A stretch of DNA of 64,000 bases. Origin: Sipunculus nudus (lineage: Eukaryota > Annelida > Sipuncula > Golfingiida > Sipunculidae). A program made the translations under genes and the position numbers. The notes beneath the pieces were generated by a model that had not been told where the DNA came from, ran no database searches, and was given only the letters and a program-made list of their open reading frames with translations. The stretch spans positions 81,062,142-81,126,141 of the forward strand of contig CM049306.1 in NCBI GenBank assembly GCA_026874595.1, given 5' to 3'. Below are positions 33,861-46,184 of the stretch, one piece after another. How positions within the stretch are numbered: the stretch's first letter is position 1; the number at the start of each line of letters is the position of its first letter.

Positions 33861-36800
33861 CTATTTTCCGCACACAGACACATATTAGTATCCAAGAAGT
33901 TTCCTTTGTATGAAGCGTGAAGGAGAGTTTGTGGGTTTTGTTCAGGTGCCAAATAACATGGTATATGTTCATATACATGGTACATTATATGTCTTAATTG
34001 TGAGCAATCATAAATTTTAGAAGCAAATAAAGTCATAGTTTTAGTGAGACTAGCCTTGAAAACACGACCAAAGAAAGAATATTAATTAGGCCAATTGAAA
34101 TATCTTGGTATACAGCCCCATGTCAGAGGAGCAAAAGGGCTTTTACAGAGATACCTGAATCACAGTTCCTTCCCATGTATCCCGGCTGACAGCTTCCGGA
34201 GAGACAGCTACCATCATTGTGGTCACATGACCCACCAAAACACATGCCGCACGTTTTGCTGCAGTTCAAACCCCAAAACCCGTTCGTGCAAACTAAAATT
34301 AATGAAAGATGTATCAATAAAGCTATCACATGTTTATTATGTTTAGTAAATAAAAAGGCTGCAATTTCTAAATAAAGATTTATTTTAAAAAAAAAATTTC
34401 AGTTACTAAGGTCTTCTTAGTTGAGAACATATAAAACTGGACATACATTATTGAATAAATGGAGGGTTATCAGGGTTATGAATGGATAACATGTATATCC
34501 CGATGTTACAGTTGTTACTGCATCCAAATTTATTCTTAACCGAAACAGTGTTTCCATATTTTTATATTTATCAATTAGGTATGGAGTAAAATGATGATAC
34601 ATGACGGTTTTGGCTAGTTTGTACGTCTTTTCTAAATGATGAACAGTCACTGGGTCTACCCCCGAAGCAGCTGTTTTGTATTAGGGTAAGTTGTATTTCA
34701 AGAACAAGGAAAAGGGTATCGAATTTGACAGTCTGTAACATTTTCAGAATTTGCAAAGTCAGTACTGTCAATGAATTATTTTTCCACAAGAATGCGCACT
34801 TCTGATTGTCCACATACACCCTATGTCAGAGGAGCAAAAGGGCTTTTACAGAGATACCTGAATCACAGTCCCTTCCCATGTATCCCGGCTGACAGCTTCC
34901 GGAGAGACAGCTACCATCAATGTGGTCACATGACCCAACAGAACACATGCCGCACGTTTTGCTGCAGTTCAAACCCCAAAACCCGTTCTCGCAAACTAAA
35001 ATTAATGAAAGATATTTAAATAAGGCCATCACAGGTTTATTTTATTTACTAAATGAGAAGGCTGCAATTCATCAATAAAGGTTTATTTTAAAAAAGATTA
35101 TAAAAGTTACTAAGGTCTTCTGAGGCGAGAACACAAAAAAACTGGACATGCATTATTGAATAAAGGAGGGGTTATCAGGGTTTGAATGGATAATATGTAT
35201 ATCCCGATTTTACTGCATCCAAATGCATTCTTGACTGTTTTCCTGAGTCATAACGTAGGAAGATGTTGTTCGTAATAAGGATATGAAGTTTAATTCACGG
35301 AATATTCAGTTTAGATGAATGTTCCGAAAATACCTACAAATAATATCAGGACTATCTCCTTTAATCTGCCAAATTAATAGAGTTATTTTAATTAAACAAA
35401 TGTATGCATGAAAATTTTCTGACAATGATAAGGCGGAAATATGTTAAAAAAATGGAAAAGATGAGGGTTTATATATAGTCTGATATCACCGACAACGTCA
35501 GTTTCATAAGACTTTACACTTTGCCTTCCTGGTTTTTTCGGGCCTGTTCATTCTTGCAGCTTTTCTCGGTTCTGTTGGAGCATACAACCAAAGCAGCCAT
35601 ATCATGCGCTAGAAGGTTATTCGTTCTACATTTGCATGCTGCTCATGTACAGTAACAACTTATTTTCCTCATCACCATGAAAGTAAAAACATTTTATAAG
35701 TCCACAGGTAGAGATTACCCACGGCTATGTGGTGTTTATACTCGCAGTTGTAATACACATTCTTGGTAAGTGGCAGGTTATATACAAAACACAGTATGTG
35801 TTAATTGAACACTGCACATTGTTTTACAAACAAGCTCTAGTTCTGTATAGTTCAGGTGTTGTTCTATTATTAATGACGGGATTCGATGACATGACCCATG
35901 AACAACATTACTTACAAATATATACTAATAAATAATATAAACCAAATAAATAATATTTACCTGTGTCACATTTAGTTCCTCTGTAACCTGATGTACAGCC
36001 ACCATGAGGACACAGACCACTCTCTATGGAACACGGGCCCTCGAAGCAGTGACCGCACTCACTGCTACAGTTCTCTCCGTAAAATCCGGGCAGACACTGT
36101 CTTATCTTTGGAGAAAAAAATATGAACTCCGCCAAAGCAAATGTATTATATTCATGTGTAAATTATCCATTTTCGTGTGTTTTAATAAATAAAATGTTTG
36201 CGGCGTTCTTCTTCAACCGGAGTGTTATCATCTTTTCAACTAGATATTGAGTAAAATTTGATGCATGATTGTTTTGGCTAGTTTGTACGTCTTTCCTAAG
36301 TGATGAACTGTCACTAGGTCTACCCCAGAAGCAGTAGTTTTGTATTAGGATAGAAGTGGTATTTCCAGAACAAGGAAAAGGGAATCGAATTTGACATCCT
36401 GTAACATTCTTAGAGTTTGCAATGTCAGTACTGCTAATGAATTATATTTCCACAAGAATGTGCACTTCTGATTGTCCACACCAGTATACGAGTCAACTGA
36501 CCAGTAATTATTGTATTTTAATGTAAACACGAATACGATTTAATTTACTTGTCACTTAAAACCTCCACGTGAAAAATTATAAGGAAGTGGAAATTTTACC
36601 CATTATGACCGTGTCTATTTAATTTACTTGTCACTTAAAACCTCCACGTGATAAATTATAAGGTAGTGGTAGTTTTACCCATTATGACCGTGTCGATAAA
36701 CCTGAAAAGCCCCCCCCCCCCCCCCCCCCATTTAGTTATTTGGCCATGAATATCAACAGGTACTTGAAGACTCTGTCCTAGAAATCAGGAGTCGTTTTTG

Positions 36801-39800
36801 TTAATGTCAGTCTCTCTTATAAGAATGATATATAACGATAAGAGGGCCTTCACAGTCAAATATAACATCATGATGTTCGAAAGTAATTTACGATTTGGAA
36901 AAACTTGCCATTTAATGTTAATTTTCAATGTCCTTAAAAGATGGTACTGAAATAAATTCCAAGAGCATTGTCCTCCTGGCAAGACGAGTAAACAGAACCG
37001 GATGTCTAGATAATGATCATGCATGGTCTTTAAGGTTACGCATGGTCTTTAAGGTCACGCATGGTCTTTAAGGTCACACATGGTCTTTAAGTAACGATTT
37101 TTTGTTAATAACTTTTTACAGTGATACACATATATATGCCAAATTTTGGGATACCGAACAACTGTTTTTCACAGCATTAAAAAAACGTTTGTCTGCTACA
37201 AAGGCTTTGATATTAAATCAGTTATATATACAGAATATTTATATAAGTAATCTGAATATGACATATGATATGTTCACAATAACCATTCAATTTTGATAGG
37301 TTTATGCCAGCTTTTGTTTCTAGCATGTTTAACAACATTTAAAAATGTTAAGCTTCCCATTTTATCAGGATGTTATCAGAAGTCTTACCACGTTACAGAT
37401 AGTTTTACGACATCGATATGAACCCACTGCTCCTGGTATATTACGACATCTTCTTCTTCTTGATCTTCCCTGACATCCAGATATCTCCTCAGAAAATCTG
37501 ATTTCGCCTGAATAGTGAGATACGTTTATATGAGGTCATATTGTAGTTTTTTTTCTACTTTACATTAAACTTATCAAACAAAAAAGAAATATAAAATATG
37601 TTGTAACATTTCAATTATATTCCTGATTTTATGTGTGAAACGGATTTGAACCAATTTATTTTCTTATAATCACATGCCGACGTGTTTCAGAAGATAATAT
37701 TTCTCATCGGAAAGATATGGTTAGGATTAATTCCATTGAAATGTCTTGTATTCTGTCACTTGCGTTTAATAAAAAAGTATACTTTACAATGGCGTGTAGG
37801 GGTATTCCTGAAATAACGATTTTAGCCTCATGTGTTAGAGACATGGGGTGCGACTGATATTTACGGTAATTTCCTGTTTTAATCACTGGTGCCATCTGTT
37901 GCAAAAGCATACAACGATTTAGAAGTTTTAATATCTCTCGCTTTGATGATAAGTTATCATTAATCAAATTAGAACTCACTGCAGTGATAATATTTCATGT
38001 TTGCAATCCACTTGACTGCATGCATAAATACAAATGAGTTACCCAGTAAGAGTGCGTGCCACAGAATCAACACAAGAAAGCCTTGAGAAGCACTTTAACG
38101 TAATCAGTAATGAAGTTATGTTAAGGTAAATGGGTATATTCAAGATCAAGGCTTTCATGATCGGGGTAAACGTCAATGACCCGCGCTACCGCACTAGGAC
38201 GCTCGGTTCTGGAGGCCCAGACGCGCGATATTCCGAGAAGGACAAACTTGGCTCTTCTAGCAGACGCTAACCACTACCGACTAAGTGCAGCCAATTATGA
38301 AAACCAATGAAAGCTAAAATTCACTCTAATCATATAATCATATAATGACCCCAACATGTATTCATATAATGATACAGAAATGCCTTAAAATAGAAAAAAG
38401 GTTAAATCTGACACCACAGTGTGCCCTTTGACAATGATCACCTCCCACTGGGACGAGACAAATTTATATGACGCGCAAAAAAATATGGAATGAAAGGCAA
38501 AGAATTTTTACTATATTCCCATTGAAAGATCAAACCGTCGGGTTAGCGTGAAATAAAGTATTAATGAATCCCATACATCAAAGTAAGGTATCATTCGGCA
38601 TTTATAATTGTCGAACCATTACTTGTTGACGTAATTAAGAAGAATTTTCCTGTCATTATGGAAACTATATGTAGTTGTTTATCAGGTGCTATCATTTTCT
38701 TATCATTATATGTGGCTGTATTTTGATATAACTCGGGAATTTCTAGTATACATATTTGGTTATAATGATTTTCTTATAATAACATGAGCTTGTAACAAGG
38801 AAGTAGCAACGATTTATTACCATCAGCTTCCGGTGTAATCCTCACTTGACCATGCCAGACACCATTCAGTTGGCGACAAACCACACTGGCGTCATTCATG
38901 TCGATGTCGTCGTCACAGACAAAGCCCCAGCTGCCCGATTTATAAATTTTAAGTAGACCCGTGTATGTTGCGCGTACGTAATGCACAGCAAGATGCGAAT
39001 GAGAACCGCCAGGCTGAAAGAAGAGGCCGGTTCGCATTGAAACAGGGCGCACTGATACATACAGTTTATTTTGCATGGCATTCATAAGAATAAACCAGGG
39101 TTTACTTTCATTTTTAATTCTGGTATTTCTTTACACAAGATAATTATATCAGGCTGGACTCTTATATAATTAACATAAAAAAATGAAGCACGACATAAAA
39201 GTTTGTGTGCACATAGTTTTAACAGAATATTTATCCACATAAATATAAAAGTAATACGAAATTAGTACCAAGACATCGTCCGCAGCCTGAGTATATTGTC
39301 AGCTTTGCATTGCTCTTCGTCATATGCATTCTCCACCTCCACAATACCATACAGCAATCTTGATATCACGTGCGCATGCTGTTTTTTTTTACTAAATAGA
39401 TTTGAAAACTCCGCTTGATATCATGATAGTATTTGTTTGTATGCCTATTATTGTATAGAACATCAATAACTCAGGAGACCATGTGTTTGATAGTGCGCAT
39501 GCGTCAACGGGTGTTTGTACCTTGGTGATTTTATGTTTCTCTGTACATCCCACCATTACGGCTTCATTCATACCACAGTCGCTCCTCCCCCACGGGGCGT
39601 GGCCGCATTCCCGAAGATTTGCTTCAGTTCCATTACATGCCAAGTTATCCAGCCAGTACAACTGCTGTGCTTGTGTTGATATATTTGTCATATTATCTGT
39701 GAAAAAAAAACATAAATTACCATATTTATATATGTATGTTTGTGATGAAATATTCATACTGAGAAAAATAATAAAAAATTGTGTTTGTTTAGACATAGTT

Positions 39801-40530
39801 TAGACAGTATAAACTTTTATGTGCGTGTTGTTATATACAGTGGGACTTCCAAATTAAGGGCACTGACGGGATCGGGCATTTTGCCCGCAATAGAGAGGTG
39901 CCCGTAGAAGGGAGGTTGTGAAATTCAGGACCTATACTCACCTGCAATCTAAGGGCTTACACAGACAGGCATCAAAAGAAAATGACGCCAGTTTTAACAA
40001 TTTATATAATAAATATTATTTACATAGTAAACTCGTAAAATAGTAAATTAAAACAGTTTTCCTGAGTTTGAAAATGGCCTTCTTACATACCGATGCATTG
40101 TTCTTTTTTTTTAACCTACAACTGACCCGCTCATATAGATTTGCTCAAACCGACACGTCTGTGATCAGTTAAAGTAAGCTAATAAACTTATTTTGATCCA
40201 GGGTCGCCGGGAGCGGTGAGGCTGGGTAAGCCATATGGCCTTACCAATAATTTGGGCATACAGAGATACAATATCAAACCACCCTCTTCTTCAGCAACAC
40301 ATTGGAACAGCATCTCTACGACCGGTGTCTTCATGCACAGGCACTGTTTATGGGACGTTAAATTTGAACATTCAACTGACAAATCTGTGTGAGTTGCCAT
40401 CAGTCTTGGTCGAGACTAGCCTACATATCTGATATGCTGATGAATGAACTTACCAAGGAATGACTATAAAGGCCAAAACCACATGCATTGGCGCGGGCCA
40501 TATATATATCACTCTTTACCTTTACCTACG

Positions 40531-40578
<48 letters not shown>

Positions 40579-43388
40579 GACAGACTTCTGTCTGTCAGAA
40601 AGGTCTCAACGCTTCACCCACCTGTTAATACATGGTGACATGCTGACACTGTCTTTATCAACCTATATGCACAGCTTCCCCGAGGCCTAAGACTATATGT
40701 TATATTTTGGGCTGGTATTTTTAATTCGCAAATGGTGACATTTTTGTAATTTTGTACTGCCGAGGTCAGAAGGATAATAAGCAAAAGGAAAAAAACAGTA
40801 GGCCCAACTGAATCCAGAAAACGTTGATAGTATTTACAAATGTGTTGTTCCCCGGATCCAACCGTATCCGAGTTAGAATTGCGCTTCATGACCTAAAATG
40901 TCGCAACATCTTTGCAAACTTTTTTTTTCCATTTAGGAAACATGGTCATAGCGAAACCCATGCAGTGGTTGCACAGGTATTCTTTCGCATAATCGCATAA
41001 TCACGTTTCTTAACCCTCTCTGAATTAAGCCTTTCATTTAACTGAAACATGAACATAATAATGAGTTTTGTGAAAATAAAGGGGGAAGTTGATTCTCGAC
41101 CTGCCATTTAATTCAACTGACACAACCTGAGCATTCCTTATTTTGAAGTGTTAGTCACACTGTAATTGTATACGTTTATATTTTGATTGTAAACGTGCAC
41201 ATCTGTTCCCCTGTGTTATTGTTATGAACCTTACGTGATTGCAAATATGAATGGGATACACGGCCCCAAAAACCGTCCCTTATCCAAGAAAATGATTTGG
41301 TTTCCGTAAAGTGAACATTTGATACTAATGAAACCGTTTTCGTATGTAGGGGTGGAGCCTTTGTACGTACTGAATCCTTGAACATTTCTTTCCTTGACAG
41401 GTAGGGCTGGTTCATGATCTGTGGCGCCACCTTGACATGACCTCCCCAGGGCGTCGATATGGGTGAGTGGGGTTCTACATTCATAGGACACGACCATACC
41501 CACGGTCTGGAGAACTCCGTTTGTGATCTCCTCGCCAAACGCTAAACGTATATCTCCGTCCCAATACTAAAAACACACACACACAAAGAATTCATGTAGA
41601 TCATGTTCATATAAGGCATTTCACGTGATTATACCGATCGGTTTCAAATCTTTTAAAGTATAAAATGATGGACTTACTGATAATTTGTAAATCTCAATCA
41701 CACCAATTTCGTCTAGGTACAATGGTTTGGTTACAATGCTCAAATTCTTATAAACTATATAAACATCTATATAACACCCATGCATTTTCAATATTAAAAA
41801 CCTTACAACATATGGTTTCAGGGGAGGAGGAGGCTTTCGACATATCGTTTGTTTACTGTATCTCCCCATAAAGAGGAGACATAGGTAATGAATATTTTCA
41901 TGTTTGATAGTCACAATATTGTCTGCAAACGCCAAGCGCCACCTAAGAGAGCCCCCCAAAAATAAGGAATTCCTAATAAAATTAAGTTACAGGCATATCG
42001 AAATACTTGGTTGGAGGAGATAATATTCTTTCTTAACATTTCAAGAAAAATATTTCCAGTGAACAATACAATCATTTCTTCATTCGGGAGACTGAAGTTG
42101 AGGGGAATATGAAGCAAATCATCAATTAGTATCTTCTAAAAGTTTTTACTGTATTGCAATGCGCATTTTCCCAGAATAATCCGGCAGGTACGCAGCTCCA
42201 GTAAATAGCTGAAGGAATTTCGAACAGAGGTAATAGGTTTCTCTCATAACTCACAAGCTACATTGGTGAACAAATTCTTGATCATTCTTCCATTCCACAT
42301 GAGTATAGGGTGGCTATCAAGCAGGGATAAAGAGAACGGTTTATCAGGATGCAAGCAATGTTTACAAAATACCGTCAAATGCAACAGCTGGACTTAATGT
42401 TGAATGCCGAAGATTCAGAAATAAAACATGACTCATATGAGTAAAATTAACTGACAAATGATTAGTTTTGTGTCTTTAGAGCGCCTGAAAGTGGCGTAAC
42501 ATCATTGGTTCAATCTCTATCAGTATATTTGCAATCTTTTTATTTAAGAACTTCATAATGAATGCTGAATCCAATATAGATTTTCTTCAATTGTTTACAT
42601 TTTGTATGTTAGCAGAGTAACACTGAAGGATCACTTTTTGACTCGACTGATTTGGAACGTTTGCAGAACGACAAATTGTTGAATACGAAACATAATTATT
42701 TGCTTAATCGGTATATACATGGTATTTTAAGTACATTAGGTTTACTCATGGAAGTTTACTGAAACAATAATTATAATTTTCCTTGCAGTTAGCATATTTT
42801 ACCTGTCCCATCACAAGAATACTAATGCTCAACATTAAACCGTCAACTTTCGTGGTGTTTTTACTATTAAAATCAATTGGATAAAACATACGGCTTTCAA
42901 GAATTCTTAATTGTAGCGGCAAACAGGTGAATACAGAAATGCATGCATCATTCTTAAACATAACCATGAAAAATGCAACCATGAAGTTTGTCTAAACAAC
43001 AAAGCCTTCCAGATACCTAAACCTAAATACTTGATTGTAAAAACTATTATATCAACATTTTACTATACATGTTAAAAGTTTGGTAGTTATGCCCTGACTA
43101 TCACATAATGCACAGTTTACATACTTCCAGATACCTTAACCTAAATACTTTATTGTAAAATCCATATGTTACTATTAATGTGGAAAGTTTGGTAGTTATG
43201 CCCTGACTATCACAAAATGCACAGTTTACATTAAGTTTCAAAGTTCCCAGCCCAGACGATATATGTTTCCAAATCTTGCAGAAAAGATAGGTAATGTAGG
43301 GTTATATAAAAGTAATGACACTTACCGCTCCAACTGTTCCAGAGAGGAGCACAAGCATCAGCAACAGGAGCATCCATGGAGGCATCAT
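32975..43388 (-). CDS. Gene C: SRCR/EGF type I membrane receptor, intact nine-exon model
   Basis: Exons on the minus strand: 43388-43326, 41566-41371, 39696-39521, 39013-38821, 37507-37389, 36105-35961, 34995-34858, 34292-34155, 33120-32975. They total 1314 nt and read as one open frame of 437 residues plus stop, all joins in phase with AG acceptors and GT donors. Order: signal peptide 1-21, SRCR1 22-145, SRCR2 146-249 (second half strongly diverged), three 8-Cys EGF repeats 250-389, helix about 399-421, tail of 16 residues. It is the paralogue of gene B without the lectin domain. By family it should be a surface scavenger- or recognition-type receptor; ligand and role are unknown. No signalling motif is visible in the tail. 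EGF2 and EGF3 are near-identical, so one is a recent duplicate. Confidence 0.85.
33803..33857. repeat. (TA)n microsatellite
   Basis: In gene C intron 8. Confidence 0.95.
34155..34292 (-). CDS. Gene C exon 8: EGF repeat 3 (138 nt, phase 1 to 1)
   Basis: [37 protein letters not shown]. It differs from exon 7 at only a few residues and has the same splice sites. Confidence 0.9.
34858..34995 (-). CDS. Gene C exon 7: EGF repeat 2 (138 nt, phase 1 to 1)
   Basis: [37 protein letters not shown]: eight cysteines. Acceptor ATTTTAG, donor TTCAG|GTATCT. Confidence 0.9.
35961..36105 (-). CDS. Gene C exon 6: EGF repeat 1 (145 nt, phase 0 to 1)
   Basis: [37 protein letters not shown]: eight cysteines. 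The acceptor after TTTCTCCAAAG places an ATA codon in phase 0, as in gene B EGF1. Confidence 0.9.
36539..36696. repeat. Two tandem copies of a 79-bp unit
   Basis: TTTAATTTACTTGTCACTT starts each copy, at 36539 and 36618; CCTCCACGTGA is shared. A poly-C run (36710-36729) follows. Confidence 0.9.
37021..37095. repeat. Four 19-bp tandem repeats
   Basis: Unit GCATGGTCTTTAAGGTCAC repeated four times with minor changes, in gene C intron 5. Confidence 0.95.
37389..37507 (-). CDS. Gene C exon 5: short Cys exon in the SRCR2 second-half position (phase 1 to 0)
   Basis: 119 nt: [13 protein letters not shown], an Arg run RSRRRRCR, then [15 protein letters not shown] and the following Cys fit the start of an SRCR second half, but the WG block is gone. 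Its homologue in gene B (23351-23459) shares both splice sites. The Arg run would be an exposed basic patch or a possible processing site (inference). Confidence 0.65.
38821..39013 (-). CDS. Gene C exon 4: SRCR2 first half (phase 0 to 1)
   Basis: [19 protein letters not shown] and [12 protein letters not shown]. The conserved WGxVCDD and the DAxVVCRQL block are both present. Acceptor CTTCTTTCAG, donor GATG|GTAATA. Confidence 0.92.
39521..39696 (-). CDS. Gene C exon 3: SRCR1 second half (phase 1 to 0)
   Basis: [39 protein letters not shown]: a textbook SRCR C-terminal half with all four cysteines. Acceptor TTTTTCACAG, donor CCAAG|GTACAA. Confidence 0.92.
39722..41370. other. Gene C intron 2; no further gene seen
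   Basis: Contains a (TA)n tract at 40533-40575. The minus frame 40614-40889 has a hydrophobic stretch but no phase-compatible splice sites, and 40188-40400 is Cys-rich by chance or repeat. The segment at 39838-39905 (CAGTGGGACTTCC...) may be the end of an unidentified DNA transposon. Confidence 0.4.
41371..41566 (-). CDS. Gene C exon 2: divergent SRCR1 first half (phase 0 to 1)
   Basis: [37 protein letters not shown]. The DGDIRL start and the Cys spacing with an internal DA match an SRCR first half. The donor A|GTACGT splits an AGT codon as in gene B. The open frame continues to 41235, where GTAAGG is another possible donor, but that one leaves phase 2 and does not fit exon 3. Confidence 0.7.
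43008..43230. repeat. Two tandem copies of an about 115-bp unit
   Basis: CTTCCAGATACCT ... CACAGTTTACAT is repeated back to back in gene C intron 1. TTTGGTAGTTATGCCCTGAC occurs in both. Confidence 0.85.
43326..43388 (-). CDS. Gene C exon 1: signal peptide
   Basis: Encodes [20 protein letters not shown] and Ala, then GTAAGT, phase 0. Two adjacent ATGs could start it; both keep the hydrophobic core. Confidence 0.85.
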
Positions 43389-43399
43389 TCAAGACTTAT

Positions 43400-44456
43400 T
43401 GTAACAACTGGATAAAGATAAAAATTGCCAAGTACTGCAGTTGTACCTGGTGTAACCAATATATGTATCACTGCGATTGTTTAACCAGTGCGTAATAACC
43501 CATCGCGGTGAGTTTCATTTCTGTTAATCAGATACCGTTGGATAAGGTTTAAAACGTGTTTTCTACGGACTCAAAGGTGTCTTTGAGAATGTTTCCATTT
43601 TCGATCTTGAGAATAATACGTGCATAATTGATTTGCAGCAGGTGGACACGTGGGGTCTGTTTTTGTTGTAAATAATACATATTCCGCTTTCAATCTCTTA
43701 GTATCAACATGAATAAGCGAGGAGGCATTGCAAAAGGAACTGCTTATTGTAATATAAAGCAAAAGAAGACTACACATTAGCTCACATGTGTCTGCAATAA
43801 ATAAACCAGGGGTATCGATACCGTGGTTTTGTAAGGTACAAAGCATTTCCCGTTAGTGATCTCTTTAAGTATGATATTCAGGGCAGTGAACAGTTGTCAT
43901 AATTAGATTAGTATCTCCACTATATATATATGAAATATACTACGTACTTAAAGTCTAATATCAAAACACCTCAGACATTAATCAGTTCAGTTCAATTTAA
44001 TGAATCCGCAGCAACTATGATTTTCAAAGTTGTATATGTTAATGAAACTTACACTGGGCAAAAATGTCTATTAAATTGTTTAATTTTTTTTCTTTATTAT
44101 CATCTTATTTCACACACTTAATTAGAATATTTGATAATAGTTATTACCTAATTCTAAATAGTGACTCCTCCGATGTCGACGGCTGTATAACATAAGGAAA
44201 GATGTTGACAAGTACTGAGTGGCCTTCAGATGGAACACGAGCAGCCCTTCTTAGATTTTTTCTTTTACTTATTGTCCCCTGTGAAATGTGTAATATTCTG
44301 TGGATTAAGAAATGTTCGTAGGTCTAACATTTTGTCTTTTTTACTTGAACCATTATATCAGTTCCTGAGTAGTTTCTGGTCTTGTTTACTGACTTTACTG
44401 ATGTCGTTTTTTCTCTGACGTACGTTTATACAAAACAAGCATTACACCATGTCGAT

Positions 44457-44491
<35 letters not shown>

Positions 44492-45353
44492 AGATATGCT
44501 TCATTACTCCGGATGCGGATCTGTTATAAAACCAAGATGTACAATGCGTTCATGTTCATTAACAACATAACAGAAACCTTTTGTACTAATTGCGCATCCT
44601 TTGTCTTTGCAGGTACGTTTAATTATATCTAAATATGTATTGAAATATCAGTGTGACTAAGCAGTATTCCTTAATATAACATTATAGGGTTTATCCTAAA
44701 CATTCCTGTGTTTTTCCGTACATGTATGATGTCTAACGTTGATAATATTTCTGGATTGACTAAAATATATAGTTTGCCCTAGGCATCCACGTGCTATCCT
44801 ATAATTGTGTACCGTAAGAATATTAATGGCTCTTACTGTATTACGTAAAATATATTAATGTATAAGATATATATGGCAGAACACCTCATGCACGTGCCCT
44901 GAGTAGACGTGTGCAATGTGTATTACCGGCAGTCCTTTGTCTTTGCAGGTCAGATCTGCACCGCACTGTGTATATATATACACAGAGGGAATAAAAGAAT
45001 TGTTGTGTTGTCCATTTTCGTTATATGTTCTTCTAACAAGAACTCCGCCGCCTTGCAATGACTGTGCATATTGATAAGCCCTGCGTAACATACGCATATA
45101 CGCAATACGCATATACAGTGATGGACACACCATATAAACGATTTTGGACGCATATTCAAAATAGGCACACATTGAAACACGGCTTAAATCATTTAAAGCG
45201 TTGTGCGATCTCTTTTCATTGTCGTTTTGCTGTTTGGCGAGCAGTTGATCAGAGATCTCTGAGAAAACACGTGGTCTAATCTAAATTTCTGTTTTGCCTA
45301 CCAGCGAATCACAAAAGGCAAGACTAATTAATTAGGATACTTCCGCTCGACAT
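43400..45353. other. Region between gene C start and pseudogene D
   Basis: Should contain the gene C promoter but shows no clear TATA box. A (GA)n tract lies at 44459-44488. No exon of the missing upstream part of pseudogene D was found. Confidence 0.4.
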
Positions 45354-46088
45354 AGTGCCCTTTTGGCTCCTGGGGACCTGCGCTGGAACCTGCATGTAAT
45401 AGTTGTAGAGGCCACAGATGTAAGGTCACTGACAGAAGATGCTTTGATTGATGCGTAACTGGATACAGGGGAGGACGCTGTGATGAAAGTATGTCGTTCA
45501 CTAATTAATATCAATCTGTTTATCAACTGGTTTTTAATCACGGAAGTAAGTTATAAGTAAAACCGTATTTAGTTATTGTATCGCTTTTAGGTCATAAAAC
45601 CTACAAATGTTCTATATTCAGCGATCCCTTAACTAAGCGACAAACATGAGCCCCTTGTAACTCTCAGCGAAGCCCAGAGAGTTTGACAAATATGAGCGCT
45701 TCTGCTGCCCCTGTTAGTGGGCTCCCCTCTTGGATAACACCAGTGTTGGCTTTATCAGTTCTAATTGCAACTGTCTCAGGTGGTGCCGTAAAGACACAGA
45801 TAATCTATCACCAATTCTGGTAATTATTTCTATGACTTTTCAATAATTTGTTATACAAGCGACCTATTGTGTGAGAGAAGATGTAGAATTAAGTAAAATG
45901 TAATTCGTTGATGATTATTTATCTTTTTTTTCTGCAAGTAATAAGTTACAATTATCAATGATTTTTAAAAGTGTCTGTAATTATTTTTAAGGTTTCGATA
46001 ACCAAAGATAACCCAGGAACCAGTACAAAACTCAATTCCTGTTGAGAAGAAATCAATGTTAACACCTTACAACAATTTTGAAACTTAA
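45354..46088 (+). pseudogene. Pseudogene D: broken 3' end of a gene B-like receptor
   Basis: Three exons match gene B. An EGF exon (45354-45488, also 135 nt) has an in-frame TGA, loses EGF cysteines, and its acceptor AG has become AT. A transmembrane exon ends at 45819 (TPVLALSVLIATVS, TQIIYHQFW against TPVLAVLTVIASLS, AQIIYRKYW), with a TGA upstream and a shifted start. The last exon (45992-46088) has TAA as its third full codon; beyond it the frame reads PKITQEPVQNSIPVEKKS and on to a final TAA. An AATAAA follows at 46179-46184. Upstream exons are absent. Several independent lesions make function unlikely. Confidence 0.85.
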
Positions 46089-46178
46089 GACTCTCCATCA
46101 GCTTTTGCAACACTGCGACACATATTTATTATTTTAGTAATCTTTGCGTTATAAAAAAGACTAAATTCCTATATTATA

Positions 46179-46184
46179 ATAAAG
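46179..46184 (+). terminator. Polyadenylation signal of pseudogene D
   Basis: AATAAA about 90 bases after the final stop frame of the pseudogene. Confidence 0.5.

Larger units (their letters stand above)
34100..35210. repeat. Segmental tandem duplication of about 700 bp containing a gene C EGF exon
   Basis: 34105-34505 matches 34805-35210 across the EGF exon and part of the flanking introns. The spacer 34570-34815 also has a copy at 36235-36482 (shared GGCTAGTTTGTACGTCTTT and TGCACTTCTGATTGTCCACA, the latter as TGCGC in the 34.8-kb copy). Confidence 0.85.

Noticed and set aside
38150-38300. tRNA-like A-box words on the minus strand (TAGTCGGTAGTGGTTAGCG)
   Set aside because: No B box or cloverleaf found at the right distance.
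40188-40400. Cys-containing minus-strand open frame in gene C intron 2
   Set aside because: The cysteine pattern fits no domain and no splice sites of the needed phase (1 to 1) flank it.
41231-41370. Continuation of gene C exon 2 to a GTAAGG donor at 41234
   Set aside because: It leaves phase 2, which does not fit exon 3, and gene B supports the earlier donor at 41370.
42746-42982. Minus-strand open frame with a CAG|GTAAAA donor in gene C intron 1
   Set aside because: No acceptor in a usable phase, no domain, and the gene C model is complete without it.
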